A stretch of 64,000 nucleotides of DNA, taken from Massilia sp. NR 4-1 (lineage in GTDB: Bacteria; Pseudomonadota; Gammaproteobacteria; Burkholderiales; Burkholderiaceae_D). Positions 9,653 to 21,280 of this stretch are shown in pieces. The stretch lies in the NCBI RefSeq assembly GCF_001191005.1, contig NZ_CP012201.1, positions 2,852,001-2,916,000 on the forward strand. Direction: 5' to 3'. Below the pieces are notes generated by a model. That model was not told the DNA's origin. It worked only from the letters and a program-made list of their open reading frames with translations, and ran no database searches. The position numbers and the translations under genes were made by a program. Position 1 is the first letter of the stretch. Each line of letters opens with the position of its first letter.

Positions 9653-10716
9653 GCAGCTCCGCCGCCCAGCCCGCAATCGCAGCGCAGCCGCCCTTGCTGG
9701 CGCGCCTGAACTGGTACTGGATCTGCCAGCTGGGCGGCTGGCTGCTCGTCGGCCTGGCCAACCTGCTGCTCTACTCCAAACTGATGACCGGCACGCAGCT
9801 GGTCTGCCTGTGGATGGCGATCAGCGGCATCGCCATCAGCCATCTGTGGCGCGCCTTTATCAAGCGGCGCGGCTGGGTGGCAAAGGGCATGAACTGGAAG
9901 CTGGCCCTCTACCCGTTCCTGGTCCTGGGGCCGCTGCAAACCGCGAGCGTGGCGCTGTCCATCCACGTTCTGCTGCAAAGAATCAGCGATCTAAGCTGGC
10001 TGCCCATCAGCATGATCGTCTGGGGCAGCGCCTTCCTCGGCTGGAATATCTGCTACTCGATGGCGCTGTCCATGCGCCGCGCCAACCGCTTTGAAGCGGA
10101 AACCCTGCGCCTTGAACTGCTGGCCAAGGACGCGGAGCTGCGCGCCCTGCAAGCCCAGGTCAACCCGCATTTCTTCTTCAATAGCCTGAACAGCGTGCGC
10201 GCCCTGATTTACGAAAACCGCGATGCGGCGGCCTTGATGATCGACCAGTTGGCGGCGCTGATGCGCTACACCCTGCAATCGGACCAGGCCGATACCGTGA
10301 AACTGGCGCAGGAGCTGGAGGCCGTGCAGGCCTATCTGGCCATCGAGAAGATTCGTTTTGAAGACCGGCTGCGGATAAGGATCGATGTGGAGAGTGGAAT
10401 GGAAAATGTGGCGGTGCCGCCGATGTCGGTGCAAACCCTGGTCGAAAACGCGGTGAAGTATGGGGTGGAAATGAGCGCCGGCGGCAGCGAGATCCGCATC
10501 CAGGCGCGGCGCGGCGAAGGGACCAGCGTAATCGAAGTGGCGAACGCGGGCGCGATCCGCCCCTTCTCCAATTCCACCCACGTCGGCCTGGCGAATGCCC
10601 GCAAGCGCCTGATCCTGGCCATGGGCAAGGATGCCAGCCTGGATCTGAGCGAAAGCGAAGGCTGGGTGCGCGCCACCATGCAACTGCCTGCGACCCAACT
10701 GCCGGTGGCCGCATGA
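9649..10716 (+). CDS. LytS/YehU-type sensor histidine kinase
   Basis: A 355-residue membrane histidine kinase of the His_kinase (PF06580) class. Four hydrophobic segments span roughly residues 22-145. The phospho-acceptor is H174 in NPHFFFNSLN, followed by an HATPase with VENAVKYG and GLANARKRL. The start at 9649 was chosen because it overlaps the hydrolase stop as ATGA and gives the normal N-terminus. It overlaps the response regulator by four bases. No periplasmic sensor domain is evident, so the stimulus is unknown. Confidence 0.9.
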   Translation: MSSSAAQPAIAAQPPLLARLNWYWICQLGGWLLVGLANLLLYSKLMTGTQLVCLWMAISGIAISHLWRAFIKRRGWVAKGMNWKLALYPFLVLGPLQTASVALSIHVLLQRISDLSWLPISMIVWGSAFLGWNICYSMALSMRRANRFEAETLRLELLAKDAELRALQAQVNPHFFFNSLNSVRALIYENRDAAALMIDQLAALMRYTLQSDQADTVKLAQELEAVQAYLAIEKIRFEDRLRIRIDVESGMENVAVPPMSVQTLVENAVKYGVEMSAGGSEIRIQARRGEGTSVIEVANAGAIRPFSNSTHVGLANARKRLILAMGKDASLDLSESEGWVRATMQLPATQLPVAA

Positions 10717-11438
10717 TGCGCGTGCTGCTGGTGGATGACGAGCGCCTGGCGCGTGCCGAGTTGCGCCGCCTGCTGGCGCCGCACGAACAGGTCGAGATCG
10801 TGGGCGAAGCCGCCAACGCGGCCGAGGCGATCCAGCAGATCGCGGCCTTGCAGCCCGACCTTGTACTGCTCGATGTGCAGATGCCGGGCGGCAGCGGCTT
10901 CGATATGCTGGAAGCGCTGGACGTGACGCCCGAAGTGATCTTCACCACGGCTTTCGACCAGTATGCGCTGCGCGCCTTCGAGGTCAATGCCCTCGACTAT
11001 CTGCAAAAGCCGATCCAGGCCACGCGTCTGGCGGCGGCGCTGGAACGCGCAGCCGCTCGTCTCGGCCACCCGGATGCGGCCAGCCTGCGTCCGGCGCGGG
11101 CCGAAGGTGGACCGCGCAAAATCTTCATCAAGGATGGAGAGCGCTGCTGGCTGGTCGATGTGCAGCAGATACGACTGTTCGAATCCGAAGGCAATTACAC
11201 CCGCGTGTACTTTGAAGAGAACAAGCCGCTGATGCTGCGTTCCCTCAACCAGCTGGAAGAGAAGCTGGATGGCGGCCGCTTCTTCCGCGCCAGCCGCCGC
11301 CACATCGTCAATCTCGACCACGTACGGGAAACGCATGCCGCCGACGGTGGCGGCATGCATCTGCTGCTGCACGACGGCGTCAATGTGGAAGTGTCGCGCC
11401 GCCGCGCAGCCTTGCTGCGCGAGCAGTGCGAACTGTAA
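10713..11438 (+). CDS. LytTR-family response regulator
   Basis: A 241-residue response regulator with a receiver domain (acidic pocket DDE at 8-10, phospho-acceptor D54 in LLDVQMPGG, conserved KP near residue 98) and a LytTR DNA-binding domain (about 125-238, with FESEGNYTRVYF and FFRASRRHIVNL). It partners the kinase encoded just upstream, and the two overlap as ATGATG. The hydrolase-kinase-regulator order suggests that the hydrolase is a target or part of the stimulus pathway (inference). Confidence 0.93.
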   Translation: MMRVLLVDDERLARAELRRLLAPHEQVEIVGEAANAAEAIQQIAALQPDLVLLDVQMPGGSGFDMLEALDVTPEVIFTTAFDQYALRAFEVNALDYLQKPIQATRLAAALERAAARLGHPDAASLRPARAEGGPRKIFIKDGERCWLVDVQQIRLFESEGNYTRVYFEENKPLMLRSLNQLEEKLDGGRFFRASRRHIVNLDHVRETHAADGGGMHLLLHDGVNVEVSRRRAALLREQCEL

Positions 11439-11445
11439 GAGACGC

Positions 11446-14400
11446 TTAGCGCCAGCTGCCGGAGACAGGCGCCACTGCCGATGGCGCAACGGCCACAGGC
11501 TGGCCGGCATTCAGCGCAGGAATCTGCTGCGGGCGCAGCGGCGGCACCGGCTGCTCCTTCAGCTTCTTCTGCAGCAGGTCGATCGCCACTTCAAGCTGGC
11601 GGTCCTGGCCTTTGAAGGTGGCGTGCGGCGGGTTTTCCACCTCCACATCCGGCACCACGCCCACACCCTCGATCAGCCATTGTCCATCCATGCCGAACTG
11701 GCCGTTCTCCGCCGCGCGCACCATGCCGTTGTCGGCCAGGCCATTGCGGTCGCTGAGCCAGACGCCCGCGCCCGCGGTACGCTTGCCGACCAGCGGGCCA
11801 AGCTTGAGCGCCTTCACGCCCGCGGCAAAGGTCTCGCCATCGGAGTAGGTCAATTCATCGACCAGCACCACCAGATGGCCGCGGAAGGTGCTCTGCATAT
11901 TGGTCGATGGCTTGCTCACCGGAGAAGCCCAGAAAGCCCAGGCCTTGCGCAGCAGCTTCTCGATGATCCAGCTGTCGATATTGCCGCCCTGGTTGCGGCG
12001 CACGTCGATGATCAGGCCATCGCGGTTGATATTGGCGTAGAAATCGCGGGCAAAGGAAGCAATGTCGCGCGGCCCCATGGCGCGCAGATGCAGATAGCCG
12101 ATGCGGCCTTTCGATGCCGCATCCACCTGGCGCGCCCTGCCCTGCTCCCAATCGCTGTAGCGCAATGCCGCCTGCTTCATCAGCGGCACCGGGGTGACGA
12201 TCACGGAACGCTCCGGACCTTTCACCGGTTTCACCTGCAGCAGCACCTGGCGCTCGGCCTGGTTCAGCAGCAGGTCGGCGATATCGCGCACCTCCAGCAC
12301 CGATTTGCCGTTGACGGAGGTGATGATGTCGCCTTCCGCTACGTTCACGTCGGGCTGGGCCAGCGGCCCGAGTTCGGATGGCAGCTCAGGTTCGGCCCGA
12401 TAGATATGGTCAACGCGGTAGCCATCCGGCACGCGTGACAACACCGCGCCTAAGCCAGCGGGATTGCCTTCCGGCGCAGGCTTGCGAATATCGCCGGGAC
12501 GCACTTGCGAATGCAGCGCGCCGACTTCGGACACCATCATGCCAAGCAAGTCGTTCAGTTCCGCGCGGTCGGTCACGCGTTCGACCAATGGCGAGTACTT
12601 GGCGCGCACCGCATTCCAGTCCACGCCGCGCATCTTCGCGTCGTACAGGAAGTCGCGGTGCATGCGCCAGGCATCGCCGAACATCTGCTTCCACTCCAGG
12701 CGAGGATTGGAAATCAGCGCCCAGTCATCCACCTTCACCTTGGCCTTGCTCACATCGTTGGGCTGCTTGGCGCCGGCGTCCACGATCAGCATATCACCTG
12801 GACCATTCCCGGCCTGGGTGCGGTAGTAGACGCGCTTCATGTCGCTGGACAGGTCGTAGTCGCGCACATTCGGCGCGAACACTTCCGGCTGCGGGCCGTT
12901 GCGGCCGACGCTCAGGGTTTTCAACGCGCTCTTGCCGTCGCTTTCGCGTTCGAGGAAGTAGAGGCGCTTATCGTCCACCGCCAGCTTGCGGTAATTACCT
13001 GCCGCCAGCGGCACTTCAAACAGGCGCTGCGCCAGACCTTCGTAGACGATGGGAGGCTGGCCTGGCTTCGCCGTTTTCGCGGGCGCTTTCTCGGCCGCCT
13101 TCTCCGCCGCCTTTTCCACGGCTTTTTCAGCCGCCTTCTCCTCCGGGCTTTCGGCCGGCTTGGCGGCGGCCTTGCTCAGTTCATCGTCCGGCTTGAAGGG
13201 GAAGCGGTTGCCCGGTTGCAGAGCCAGGGCGAAGATGCCGGTGCGCTTGTCGAACACCGGCCCCATATTGCGGTCGCCCCACGGGGCGCCATTCGCCAGC
13301 TGGAAATTGCGGGCCGAGAGGAAGTACAGCCACTTGCCATCGGGCGAGAACACGGGCGAATCGGAATTGAAGCGGTCGCTGGTAACGAAGACCAGGCGCT
13401 GCGCCTCCAGATTGTACAAGCCGATCTGGTCGCGCTGCTCGTCGCTGCCGGCGCGCACGGTGGCGAGGTTGCGGCTGTCGGACGCCCAGACCACGCCGTC
13501 GTGCTGGTCCACGCCGGATTTGCCGGCGTCGTCGATCACCGCATTGGCTTTGGTGGCGAGGTTCAGCAGCCAGAAGCGGCCCAGCTTATCGGTGTGCGCC
13601 AGCCATTTGCCGTCGGGCGAAGGATACAAGGCCCAGCGGTGGTTGTTGCCATCCTTGGTCAGCTGCTCACCATGGCCGGAACCGTCGGCGGCGAATTTCC
13701 AGATCTCGTTTTCGCCGGTGGTGTCGACGATCGCGTACACCCATTTATCGTCGTGGCTGAAGACCGCATCGCGGGCGCGCGCGCCTTCGGGAATGGCGAT
13801 CTCCACGCGGCGCTGGCTGCCGGTGCCGGCAATGCTGACGCGGCCGCGCGCGGTCAGCACAATGCGCTCGTCCTTCGAGGACAGTTGTACATTGCTCAGA
13901 TTATCCAGCGGCGAGCGGATCTGGCGCGTGCGCTGCTGATCGAAATCGGAGACGAGACCGATCTTCAACTGCTGGTCGCTGTTCTGCGCCAGATCCAGCA
14001 CATGCAGATCGGCGCCCAGCTGATAAATGATCTTGCCGTCGCCCAGCGCGGCGGCGCGCACATCCCATTCCTTGTGCCGCGTGAGCTGGCGCGCATCGCT
14101 GCCGTCTGCGCGCGCGGTCCACAGATTGTGCGAGCCGCTGCGGTCGCTGATAAAGTAAAGACGGCCTTGCCACCACATCGGACGCTGGTTGTTGCCCGGG
14201 TCGCCGGCAAACAGCGTTTCCGCCTCCTTCTGCCCCGCCAGGTCGAAGCGCCACAACTGGGCATGCGCGCCGCCGCGATAGTTCTTCGCATTGTCGCCAG
14301 TCAGGCCCAGGCCGAAACGCGTGAAGAACAAGGTCTTGCCCGCATCGTCCAGCACCGCGTCGTTGGCATCGGCCACCGGGAACACGCGGCGCGCCAGGCT

Positions 14401-14832
14401 GCCTGGATTGACGGCCGCGATCACGCGGTGCGCATTCGGCCCGGTCGAGTTCAATGTGCTCAGCAACACCTCACCCTGGGCCGACCAGCCCAGCACCGTG
14501 ACCGCAGCACTCTCGAAGGAAATGCGCTTCGGCAGGCCGCCATCGATCGGCATCACATACGCATCCTGCCCACCCTCGTAGGCGGCGATGAAGGCCACCC
14601 ACTTGCCATCGTGCGAGATGGCGGCATTGGTCTCCGCACCCGCGTGCGTGGTCAGGCGCTGCGCCTGGCCGCCGCGCGCGCTGGCCTTCCACAAATCCCC
14701 TTCGGCCGTGAACACCACGGCATCGCCGCGGATCGCGGGAAAACGCAAATATGCATCGGCCGCCAGTGCGCTACCGGCCGAGGCCAAGCCAGCCGCCATC
14801 ATCAGGCCGGCAAAAAGACGAGAAACATTCAT
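11446..14832 (-). CDS. Tricorn-type protease (S41 family), secreted
   Basis: A 1128-residue protein resembling tricorn core protease. It has a signal peptide (MNVSRLFAG to SALAAD), then WD40/TolB-like beta-propeller repeats to about residue 560, a PDZ domain (GDIITSVNGKSV region) and a C-terminal S41 peptidase domain with nucleophile S997 in TYSDGETF. An Ala/Glu/Lys-rich linker of about 40 residues interrupts the propeller region (near 13070-13145). The ATG at 14832 was chosen because it begins the signal peptide; the longer frame adds a charged extension. It converges on the response regulator with only 7 bp between stops. Confidence 0.88.
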   Translation of the reverse strand: MNVSRLFAGLMMAAGLASAGSALAADAYLRFPAIRGDAVVFTAEGDLWKASARGGQAQRLTTHAGAETNAAISHDGKWVAFIAAYEGGQDAYVMPIDGGLPKRISFESAAVTVLGWSAQGEVLLSTLNSTGPNAHRVIAAVNPGSLARRVFPVADANDAVLDDAGKTLFFTRFGLGLTGDNAKNYRGGAHAQLWRFDLAGQKEAETLFAGDPGNNQRPMWWQGRLYFISDRSGSHNLWTARADGSDARQLTRHKEWDVRAAALGDGKIIYQLGADLHVLDLAQNSDQQLKIGLVSDFDQQRTRQIRSPLDNLSNVQLSSKDERIVLTARGRVSIAGTGSQRRVEIAIPEGARARDAVFSHDDKWVYAIVDTTGENEIWKFAADGSGHGEQLTKDGNNHRWALYPSPDGKWLAHTDKLGRFWLLNLATKANAVIDDAGKSGVDQHDGVVWASDSRNLATVRAGSDEQRDQIGLYNLEAQRLVFVTSDRFNSDSPVFSPDGKWLYFLSARNFQLANGAPWGDRNMGPVFDKRTGIFALALQPGNRFPFKPDDELSKAAAKPAESPEEKAAEKAVEKAAEKAAEKAPAKTAKPGQPPIVYEGLAQRLFEVPLAAGNYRKLAVDDKRLYFLERESDGKSALKTLSVGRNGPQPEVFAPNVRDYDLSSDMKRVYYRTQAGNGPGDMLIVDAGAKQPNDVSKAKVKVDDWALISNPRLEWKQMFGDAWRMHRDFLYDAKMRGVDWNAVRAKYSPLVERVTDRAELNDLLGMMVSEVGALHSQVRPGDIRKPAPEGNPAGLGAVLSRVPDGYRVDHIYRAEPELPSELGPLAQPDVNVAEGDIITSVNGKSVLEVRDIADLLLNQAERQVLLQVKPVKGPERSVIVTPVPLMKQAALRYSDWEQGRARQVDAASKGRIGYLHLRAMGPRDIASFARDFYANINRDGLIIDVRRNQGGNIDSWIIEKLLRKAWAFWASPVSKPSTNMQSTFRGHLVVLVDELTYSDGETFAAGVKALKLGPLVGKRTAGAGVWLSDRNGLADNGMVRAAENGQFGMDGQWLIEGVGVVPDVEVENPPHATFKGQDRQLEVAIDLLQKKLKEQPVPPLRPQQIPALNAGQPVAVAPSAVAPVSGSWR

Positions 14833-14934
14833 GGTCAGATTAACTCTTTCATTGGTTAAATCGGACCCTGATTCTGTCACATCTTTCGTTCCCCAAAACA
14901 AATAGATGCTGCTTTACAACACCCGCCAGCAATA

Positions 14935-14962
14935 AAAAAACCCGCTCGGGGGAGCGGGTTTT
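14935..14962 (-). terminator. Terminator of clpS-clpA
   Basis: AACCCGCTC / GAGCGGGTT stem with a 4-nt loop. On the minus strand it is followed by seven T residues. It lies 10 bp past the clpA stop. Confidence 0.85.
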
Positions 14963-14971
14963 GGGAGGGGC

Positions 14972-17268
<2,297 letters not shown>

Positions 17269-17272
<4 letters not shown>

Positions 17273-17571
17273 ACTTCCTCCATCACACATTGCAGGGGGT
17301 GGCCTGCCTTGCGTGCATGCGTTAAAACGAACTCCACTTTGGTTGAAGCTATATCTTTTGAGAACACCCCGCACACTCCCTTGCCGTGGCGGTGGACGCT
17401 CAACATGATTTGCGTCGCGGTTTCGCGGTCCTTGTTGAAATACTCTTGAATGATAGCGACCACGAATTCCATCGGGGTATAGTCGTCATTCAGCAACGCC
17501 ACCTGGTACATGGGCGGCGGTTTCAGCGTCTGTCGTTCCAGGACTGTTTCTGTGTCATGCTTGGTTGCCAT
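17269..17571 (-). CDS. clpS: ClpAP adaptor protein ClpS
   Basis: A 100-residue adaptor that delivers N-end-rule substrates to ClpA. The [13 protein letters not shown] segment holds the Asn-Asp pair of the N-degron pocket, and the [11 protein letters not shown] segment is also conserved. The N-terminal 22 residues are the usual flexible extension that enters the ClpA pore. Coupled to clpA through an ATGA overlap. No good Shine-Dalgarno sequence precedes the ATG. Confidence 0.96.
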
Positions 17572-17895
17572 ACGCTTATATTCTAATGCTTTCGCCTGGG
17601 TTGCAACGCCCCATTTAGAGGGGGCTTTCCATTTGTTTTCAATCTTACGCGCTTTCTCGACTTGCCGCAGATGGCGGTCCAGTTTCGGAAAACAAGAGTT
17701 GCTTTTTAATCTGTTGCAAAAATAATACCGAAGTTGGTAGAAAAGCGCTTGACATTAAAAATTGTTCCGCCAACAATGCGGTATCGACTTAGTGCAGAAA
17801 TGTACACGTTGATAAGAAGTGAGTTGTCGAGGAGGGGGCAGGAAGCTTCTTGCTTTTATGGCTCGTGTGATTCGTTTTTATTGAAAGTTCTTTTT
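17572..17895. other. clpS / cold-shock intergenic region
   Basis: A 324-bp AT-richer gap between divergent genes. It holds the cold-shock promoter and its leader (17749-17895). The clpS promoter should lie in 17580-17740 but no hexamer pair stands out. Confidence 0.6.
17749..17777 (+). promoter_or_regulatory. Promoter of the cold-shock gene
   Basis: A perfect -35 TTGACA (17749-17754), a 17-bp spacer and AACAAT (17772-17777, 4/6 match). The predicted start near 17784 gives a leader of about 112 nt with a small imperfect hairpin (around 17839-17855). Long folded leaders are typical of cspA-type mRNAs. Confidence 0.6.
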
Positions 17896-18099
17896 ATGGC
17901 AACAGGTACCGTTAAGTGGTTCAATGACTCCAAAGGTTTTGGCTTCATCACTCCAGATGATGGCGGCGAGGATTTGTTCGCACACTTCTCCGCAATCAAC
18001 ATGAGCGGCTTCAAGACTCTCAAAGAAGGTCAAAAAGTTCAGTTCGAAGTCACGCAAGGCCCTAAAGGCAAGCAAGCTTCCAATATCCAGGCAAACTAA
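17896..18099 (+). CDS. CspA-family cold-shock protein
   Basis: A 67-residue single cold-shock domain protein that binds single-stranded nucleic acid and melts RNA structure. RNP1 is KGFGFI (about 16-21) and RNP2 is in DLFAHFS (about 30-36). The family start [10 protein letters not shown] fixes the ATG at 17896. An in-frame extension upstream to 17734 is open but is the mRNA leader. It is followed directly by a strong terminator and is monocistronic. Confidence 0.96.
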   Translation: MATGTVKWFNDSKGFGFITPDDGGEDLFAHFSAINMSGFKTLKEGQKVQFEVTQGPKGKQASNIQAN

Positions 18100-18118
18100 G
18101 CGTTTCCCTGGTGTATTT

Positions 18119-18146
18119 AAAAAACCCCGCGTGCGGGGTTTTTTTT
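18119..18146 (+). terminator. Terminator of the cold-shock gene
   Basis: ACCCCGC-GT-GCGGGGT stem followed by eight T residues, 20 bp after the stop. Confidence 0.92.
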
Positions 18147-18159
18147 CGTCTCTACTCTA

Positions 18160-19395
18160 TCACGCCGGAGCGAATTTGCCGATATAGCGGGCACGCGGCC
18201 GAATTAACTTGCCATCCGCCATCTGTTCGGCCGCATGGGCAATCCAACCGGCCGAACGGGCCAGCGCAAACAAGCTGAGGCCGGCGCCGCGCGGCCAGCC
18301 AAACCCTATTTCCATCATCGCCAGCGCCAGGTCGGAATTAGGCTGGACCGTGCAATGGGCGGCTAAAGTGTCTCCTATATTCAACAGTTCATGAATAATA
18401 GGAACTTTCCTCGGTATTTGTTTTAAGCGCTCAAGCAGGTAGCGGCCGCGCGGGTCGCCAGCCGGATACAGCGGGTGGGCAAAGCCGGGGATTTCCCTTG
18501 TCTTTGCGTCACCCAGGCAGACCTCCATCAGGACAGCTTCCCGGTCCGGCGCTGCCAAAGCCCGTTCCAGCAAACCACGCGCCTCTGCGCAGCCGCCGCC
18601 ATGGCGCGGGCCGGACAGCGCGGCCAGGCCTGCGCTCAGCGCCGCCGCCTGGCTGGCGCCGGTGGAAGCCACGCAGCGCACCGCGAAGGTGGAGGCATTC
18701 AACTCATGGTCGGCCAGCAGCACCAGCGCGGCGCGGATGATATCGGCCTGCGCCGCATCCCCGTCCCAGGCTTGCGCCAGCTGCTGGTGCAGTGGCTGAG
18801 CCGAGGCCTCCTTGCCGGTCAGCAGGCTGGCAAGCACCCGCATCAGATGCGCGCCGCTGACGTAAAAACTGTCGCCGGCGATACCTTGCTGCTGCCTCCC
18901 TGCCAGCAGCGGCAGCAGTGCAAGCGCCCGTTCAAGCGGCTGCAGGCCGGCGCCGGCACCGCTCTCGCCCACGCCCACGCCCACCATGCCCACGCCGCGC
19001 GGCAGCGGCTGCACGGGCTGCGACAGCACATCGCCAAAGTATCCCGCATCGGCCTGCCCCCACAACAGGCAAGCCACACCCTCCAGCGTTGCGCTTTCAG
19101 CCAGCCCGATCGCATCGTGGCCGCGATAGGATAGCGTGCCATCGGCGATGCGGCAGATCGCAGTCTCCAGCACCGGCACGCCCCAATCCATCGCGGCCGC
19201 CACGCGGTGGCCGGCGCGCTTGGCATCGGCACGGCGCGCCGCCAGGCGCAGCACTTCCTCATGCGCGTAGCGTTTGCTGCCGGAGGCCTCGCGCGCGCTG
19301 GACGCCAGCAGGCCGCGGCTGACATAGGAATACAGCGTAGGCAGACTGACGCCAAGAATCTGCGCCGCCTCCGCCGCCGACAATTCTTTTTTCAT
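18160..19395 (-). CDS. Helix-turn-helix / citrate synthase fusion protein
   Basis: A 411-residue protein with a MerR/excisionase-type helix-turn-helix at residues about 5-50 (AAQILGVSLPTLYSYVSRGLL) fused to a citrate-synthase-like domain (about 65-411). The citrate-synthase catalytic residues are kept: His in DHELNAST, His in GPRHGGG and Asp in PNSDLAL. It may therefore bind or turn over acyl-CoA and oxaloacetate-like ligands while acting as a regulator. The start at 19395 was chosen because upstream codons lack family features. It is divergent from an MFS exporter whose promoter carries a dyad. Confidence 0.8.
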   Translation of the reverse strand: MKKELSAAEAAQILGVSLPTLYSYVSRGLLASSAREASGSKRYAHEEVLRLAARRADAKRAGHRVAAAMDWGVPVLETAICRIADGTLSYRGHDAIGLAESATLEGVACLLWGQADAGYFGDVLSQPVQPLPRGVGMVGVGVGESGAGAGLQPLERALALLPLLAGRQQQGIAGDSFYVSGAHLMRVLASLLTGKEASAQPLHQQLAQAWDGDAAQADIIRAALVLLADHELNASTFAVRCVASTGASQAAALSAGLAALSGPRHGGGCAEARGLLERALAAPDREAVLMEVCLGDAKTREIPGFAHPLYPAGDPRGRYLLERLKQIPRKVPIIHELLNIGDTLAAHCTVQPNSDLALAMMEIGFGWPRGAGLSLFALARSAGWIAHAAEQMADGKLIRPRARYIGKFAPA

Positions 19396-19421
19396 CCCCG
19401 CATTGTAACGGCCCCGATATT

Positions 19422-19434
19422 GATTGCGGCAATC
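19422..19434. promoter_or_regulatory. Dyad between the HTH-citrate synthase and MFS genes
   Basis: GATTGC-G-GCAATC, a perfect 6-bp inverted repeat. It lies 27 bp upstream of the regulator ATG and 4 bp upstream of the MFS -35 hexamer. A candidate operator for the HTH fusion protein; no second copy was found. Confidence 0.4.
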
Positions 19435-19438
19435 GAGA

Positions 19439-19467
19439 TTGACCGCATCCCCTGCCCTGCCTAGACT
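19439..19467 (+). promoter_or_regulatory. Sigma-70 promoter of the MFS exporter gene
   Basis: TTGACC (19439-19444), a 17-bp spacer and TAGACT (19462-19467). The predicted start is about 22 bp before the ATG at 19497. Confidence 0.65.
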
Positions 19468-19496
19468 CGCCGCAACGATCACCAACACGGCCTTCC

Positions 19497-20750
19497 ATGC
19501 AAGCGCAATCCGTTTCCCTGCTCCAGCCTTTGCGGCACCAGCGCTTCCGCCAGCTCTGGTTCGCCAACGCCGCGGCCAATCTGGGAACGTGGACGCAAAC
19601 CTGCGCCGCCGCGTGGACGCTGGCCTCCCTTAGCAATTCCGCACTGGCCGTGGCATTGATGCCGAGCGCGATGTACGCGCCGCTCTTCCTGTTCTCACTG
19701 GCCGCCGGCCTGGCCGCCGACAGCTTTCATCGTGGCCGCCTGCTGCTGATCATGAGCGGCGTCAGAATGGCGGCGGCAGCGGCCATGGCGTTCGCGGTCA
19801 TGACCGGTCACGCGGATGTTACGATCGTGCTGCTGCTCACCTTTGCGCTTGGCTGCGGCAATGCCTTCTCGCTGCCGGCCTGGCAGGCCGCCACGTCCAC
19901 GCTGGTCGCGCACGAGGAAATCGGTGCGGCGGCAAGATTGAATAATCTGAGCTACAACCTGTCCGCCCTGCTCGGCCCATGGCTGGCGGGCATGCTGATC
20001 GAACCGCTGGGCGCCGCGCCGCTGTTCCTGGCGAATGCGCTATCCCTCAGCGCCATGCTATGGACTTGCTGGCGATGGAGCCGCGCCAGCGATGAGGCTC
20101 CCGCAACGCCGGCCGGCCCCGCCCAGTCTGCGGCGGATACGCCCCGCCGCTCTTCGTTCAGCTGGGCGGCCTTCCGGCTCGGCATCCACAGCGCATGGCA
20201 AGCCCGGTCCTATCGGCGGCTGCTGATCCAGTCCGGCGCCATCTTCTTCGCCTCGGTCGCCTATACCGCCCTGCTGCCACTCTTCGTGCGCGACACGCTG
20301 CGCATGGAAGGCAGCGCCTACGGCATGCAAATGGGTGCCATGGGCGCAGGCGCCGTACTGTCGGCCTTGTTGACCGGCCGCCTGCGCGCCTGGCTGCCCG
20401 CCGCGTGGCTGCTGGCCGGCGCGCTGGCCTTGTTCGGCACCGTCCTGATCCTGCTGCCGCTTCTGCGCCTCTGGCCGTTGCCGCTGCTGTCCGCGCTGGC
20501 AGCGGGAATGGCGTGGTCGCTCATCGTCACCACGCTCAACGGACAGGCGCAATCGGCTTTTCCGGAAGCGCTGCGCGCCCGCACCTTGTCGGTCTACATC
20601 CTCGCGGTGGCCGGCGCGCAAGCTGCCGGCGCGGCTTTCTGGGGCCTGCTGTACGAATGCCTTGGCCTCGCCATCACCCTGCCCTGCGCCGGCGCCATGC
20701 TGCTGGTCTGCGCAATCGTCTCCTTCCACCTCAACATCAAGGAACTATGA
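19497..20750 (+). CDS. MFS transporter, EntS-like exporter family
   Basis: A 417-residue major facilitator superfamily protein with about twelve hydrophobic segments. The N-terminal pattern LRHQRFRQLWFANAAANLGTWTQ is typical of the EntS/DUF894 exporter group. A polar central loop (about 200-225) separates the two halves. Its stop overlaps the start of the next acetyltransferase gene, and it is divergent from the HTH-citrate synthase gene, which likely regulates it (inference). The exported compound is unknown. Confidence 0.85.
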   Translation: MQAQSVSLLQPLRHQRFRQLWFANAAANLGTWTQTCAAAWTLASLSNSALAVALMPSAMYAPLFLFSLAAGLAADSFHRGRLLLIMSGVRMAAAAAMAFAVMTGHADVTIVLLLTFALGCGNAFSLPAWQAATSTLVAHEEIGAAARLNNLSYNLSALLGPWLAGMLIEPLGAAPLFLANALSLSAMLWTCWRWSRASDEAPATPAGPAQSAADTPRRSSFSWAAFRLGIHSAWQARSYRRLLIQSGAIFFASVAYTALLPLFVRDTLRMEGSAYGMQMGAMGAGAVLSALLTGRLRAWLPAAWLLAGALALFGTVLILLPLLRLWPLPLLSALAAGMAWSLIVTTLNGQAQSAFPEALRARTLSVYILAVAGAQAAGAAFWGLLYECLGLAITLPCAGAMLLVCAIVSFHLNIKEL

Positions 20751-21268
20751 ATACCGTCACCATCCGCACCCTGCGCCACGACGATGCCTGCGCCCTGCTC
20801 GACTTCGAGCTGCAAAACCGGGCATGGTTCGCGCGCCACATCACGGCGCGGCCAGCCGACGTCTATTCGTCCGAAGGCATCGTGCGCCACATCGAAGAGT
20901 GCCTCGCGGCCTACCGGCAAGGCACCATGCATCCCAGCCTGCTGCTCGACGCCGGCGGCGCCGTGGTGGGCCGTGCCAATCTGAAGGATATCGACCGCAG
21001 CAAAGCCTCATCGGAAATCGGCTACCGCATCGCCGAGCACTGTGCCGGCGGAGGACTCGCCACGCTGGCCGTGCGCCATATGCAGCAACTGGCGCGCGAA
21101 GAATGGCAGCTGCAAATGCTGGAAGCCTACGTCACCGCCCACAATCCCGCCTCCGCCCGCGTACTGCTCAAATGCGGTTTCACGCAAGACGAATACGTGA
21201 ACCAGCTTGCGCTGGTGAGTGGCGAGATGCGGGACGGCCATCGCTATTTATACGATCTGGCTGCATAA
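20747..21268 (+). CDS. GNAT-family N-acetyltransferase
   Basis: A 173-residue GNAT protein of the RimJ/RimL-like type (N-terminal TIRTLRHDDACALLDFE, C-terminal NPASARVLLKCGF). The start at 20747 overlaps the MFS stop (ATGA) and has an AAGGA ribosome-binding sequence. Pairing with an exporter suggests acetylation of a small molecule or antibiotic rather than ribosomal protein modification, but the sequence does not settle this. Confidence 0.85.
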   Translation: MNTVTIRTLRHDDACALLDFELQNRAWFARHITARPADVYSSEGIVRHIEECLAAYRQGTMHPSLLLDAGGAVVGRANLKDIDRSKASSEIGYRIAEHCAGGGLATLAVRHMQQLAREEWQLQMLEAYVTAHNPASARVLLKCGFTQDEYVNQLALVSGEMRDGHRYLYDLAA

Positions 21269-21280
21269 ACCCGCGCATTG

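Noticed and set aside
17734..17895. N-terminal extension of the cold-shock protein
   Set aside because: It starts inside the promoter and leader; the family start is at 17896.
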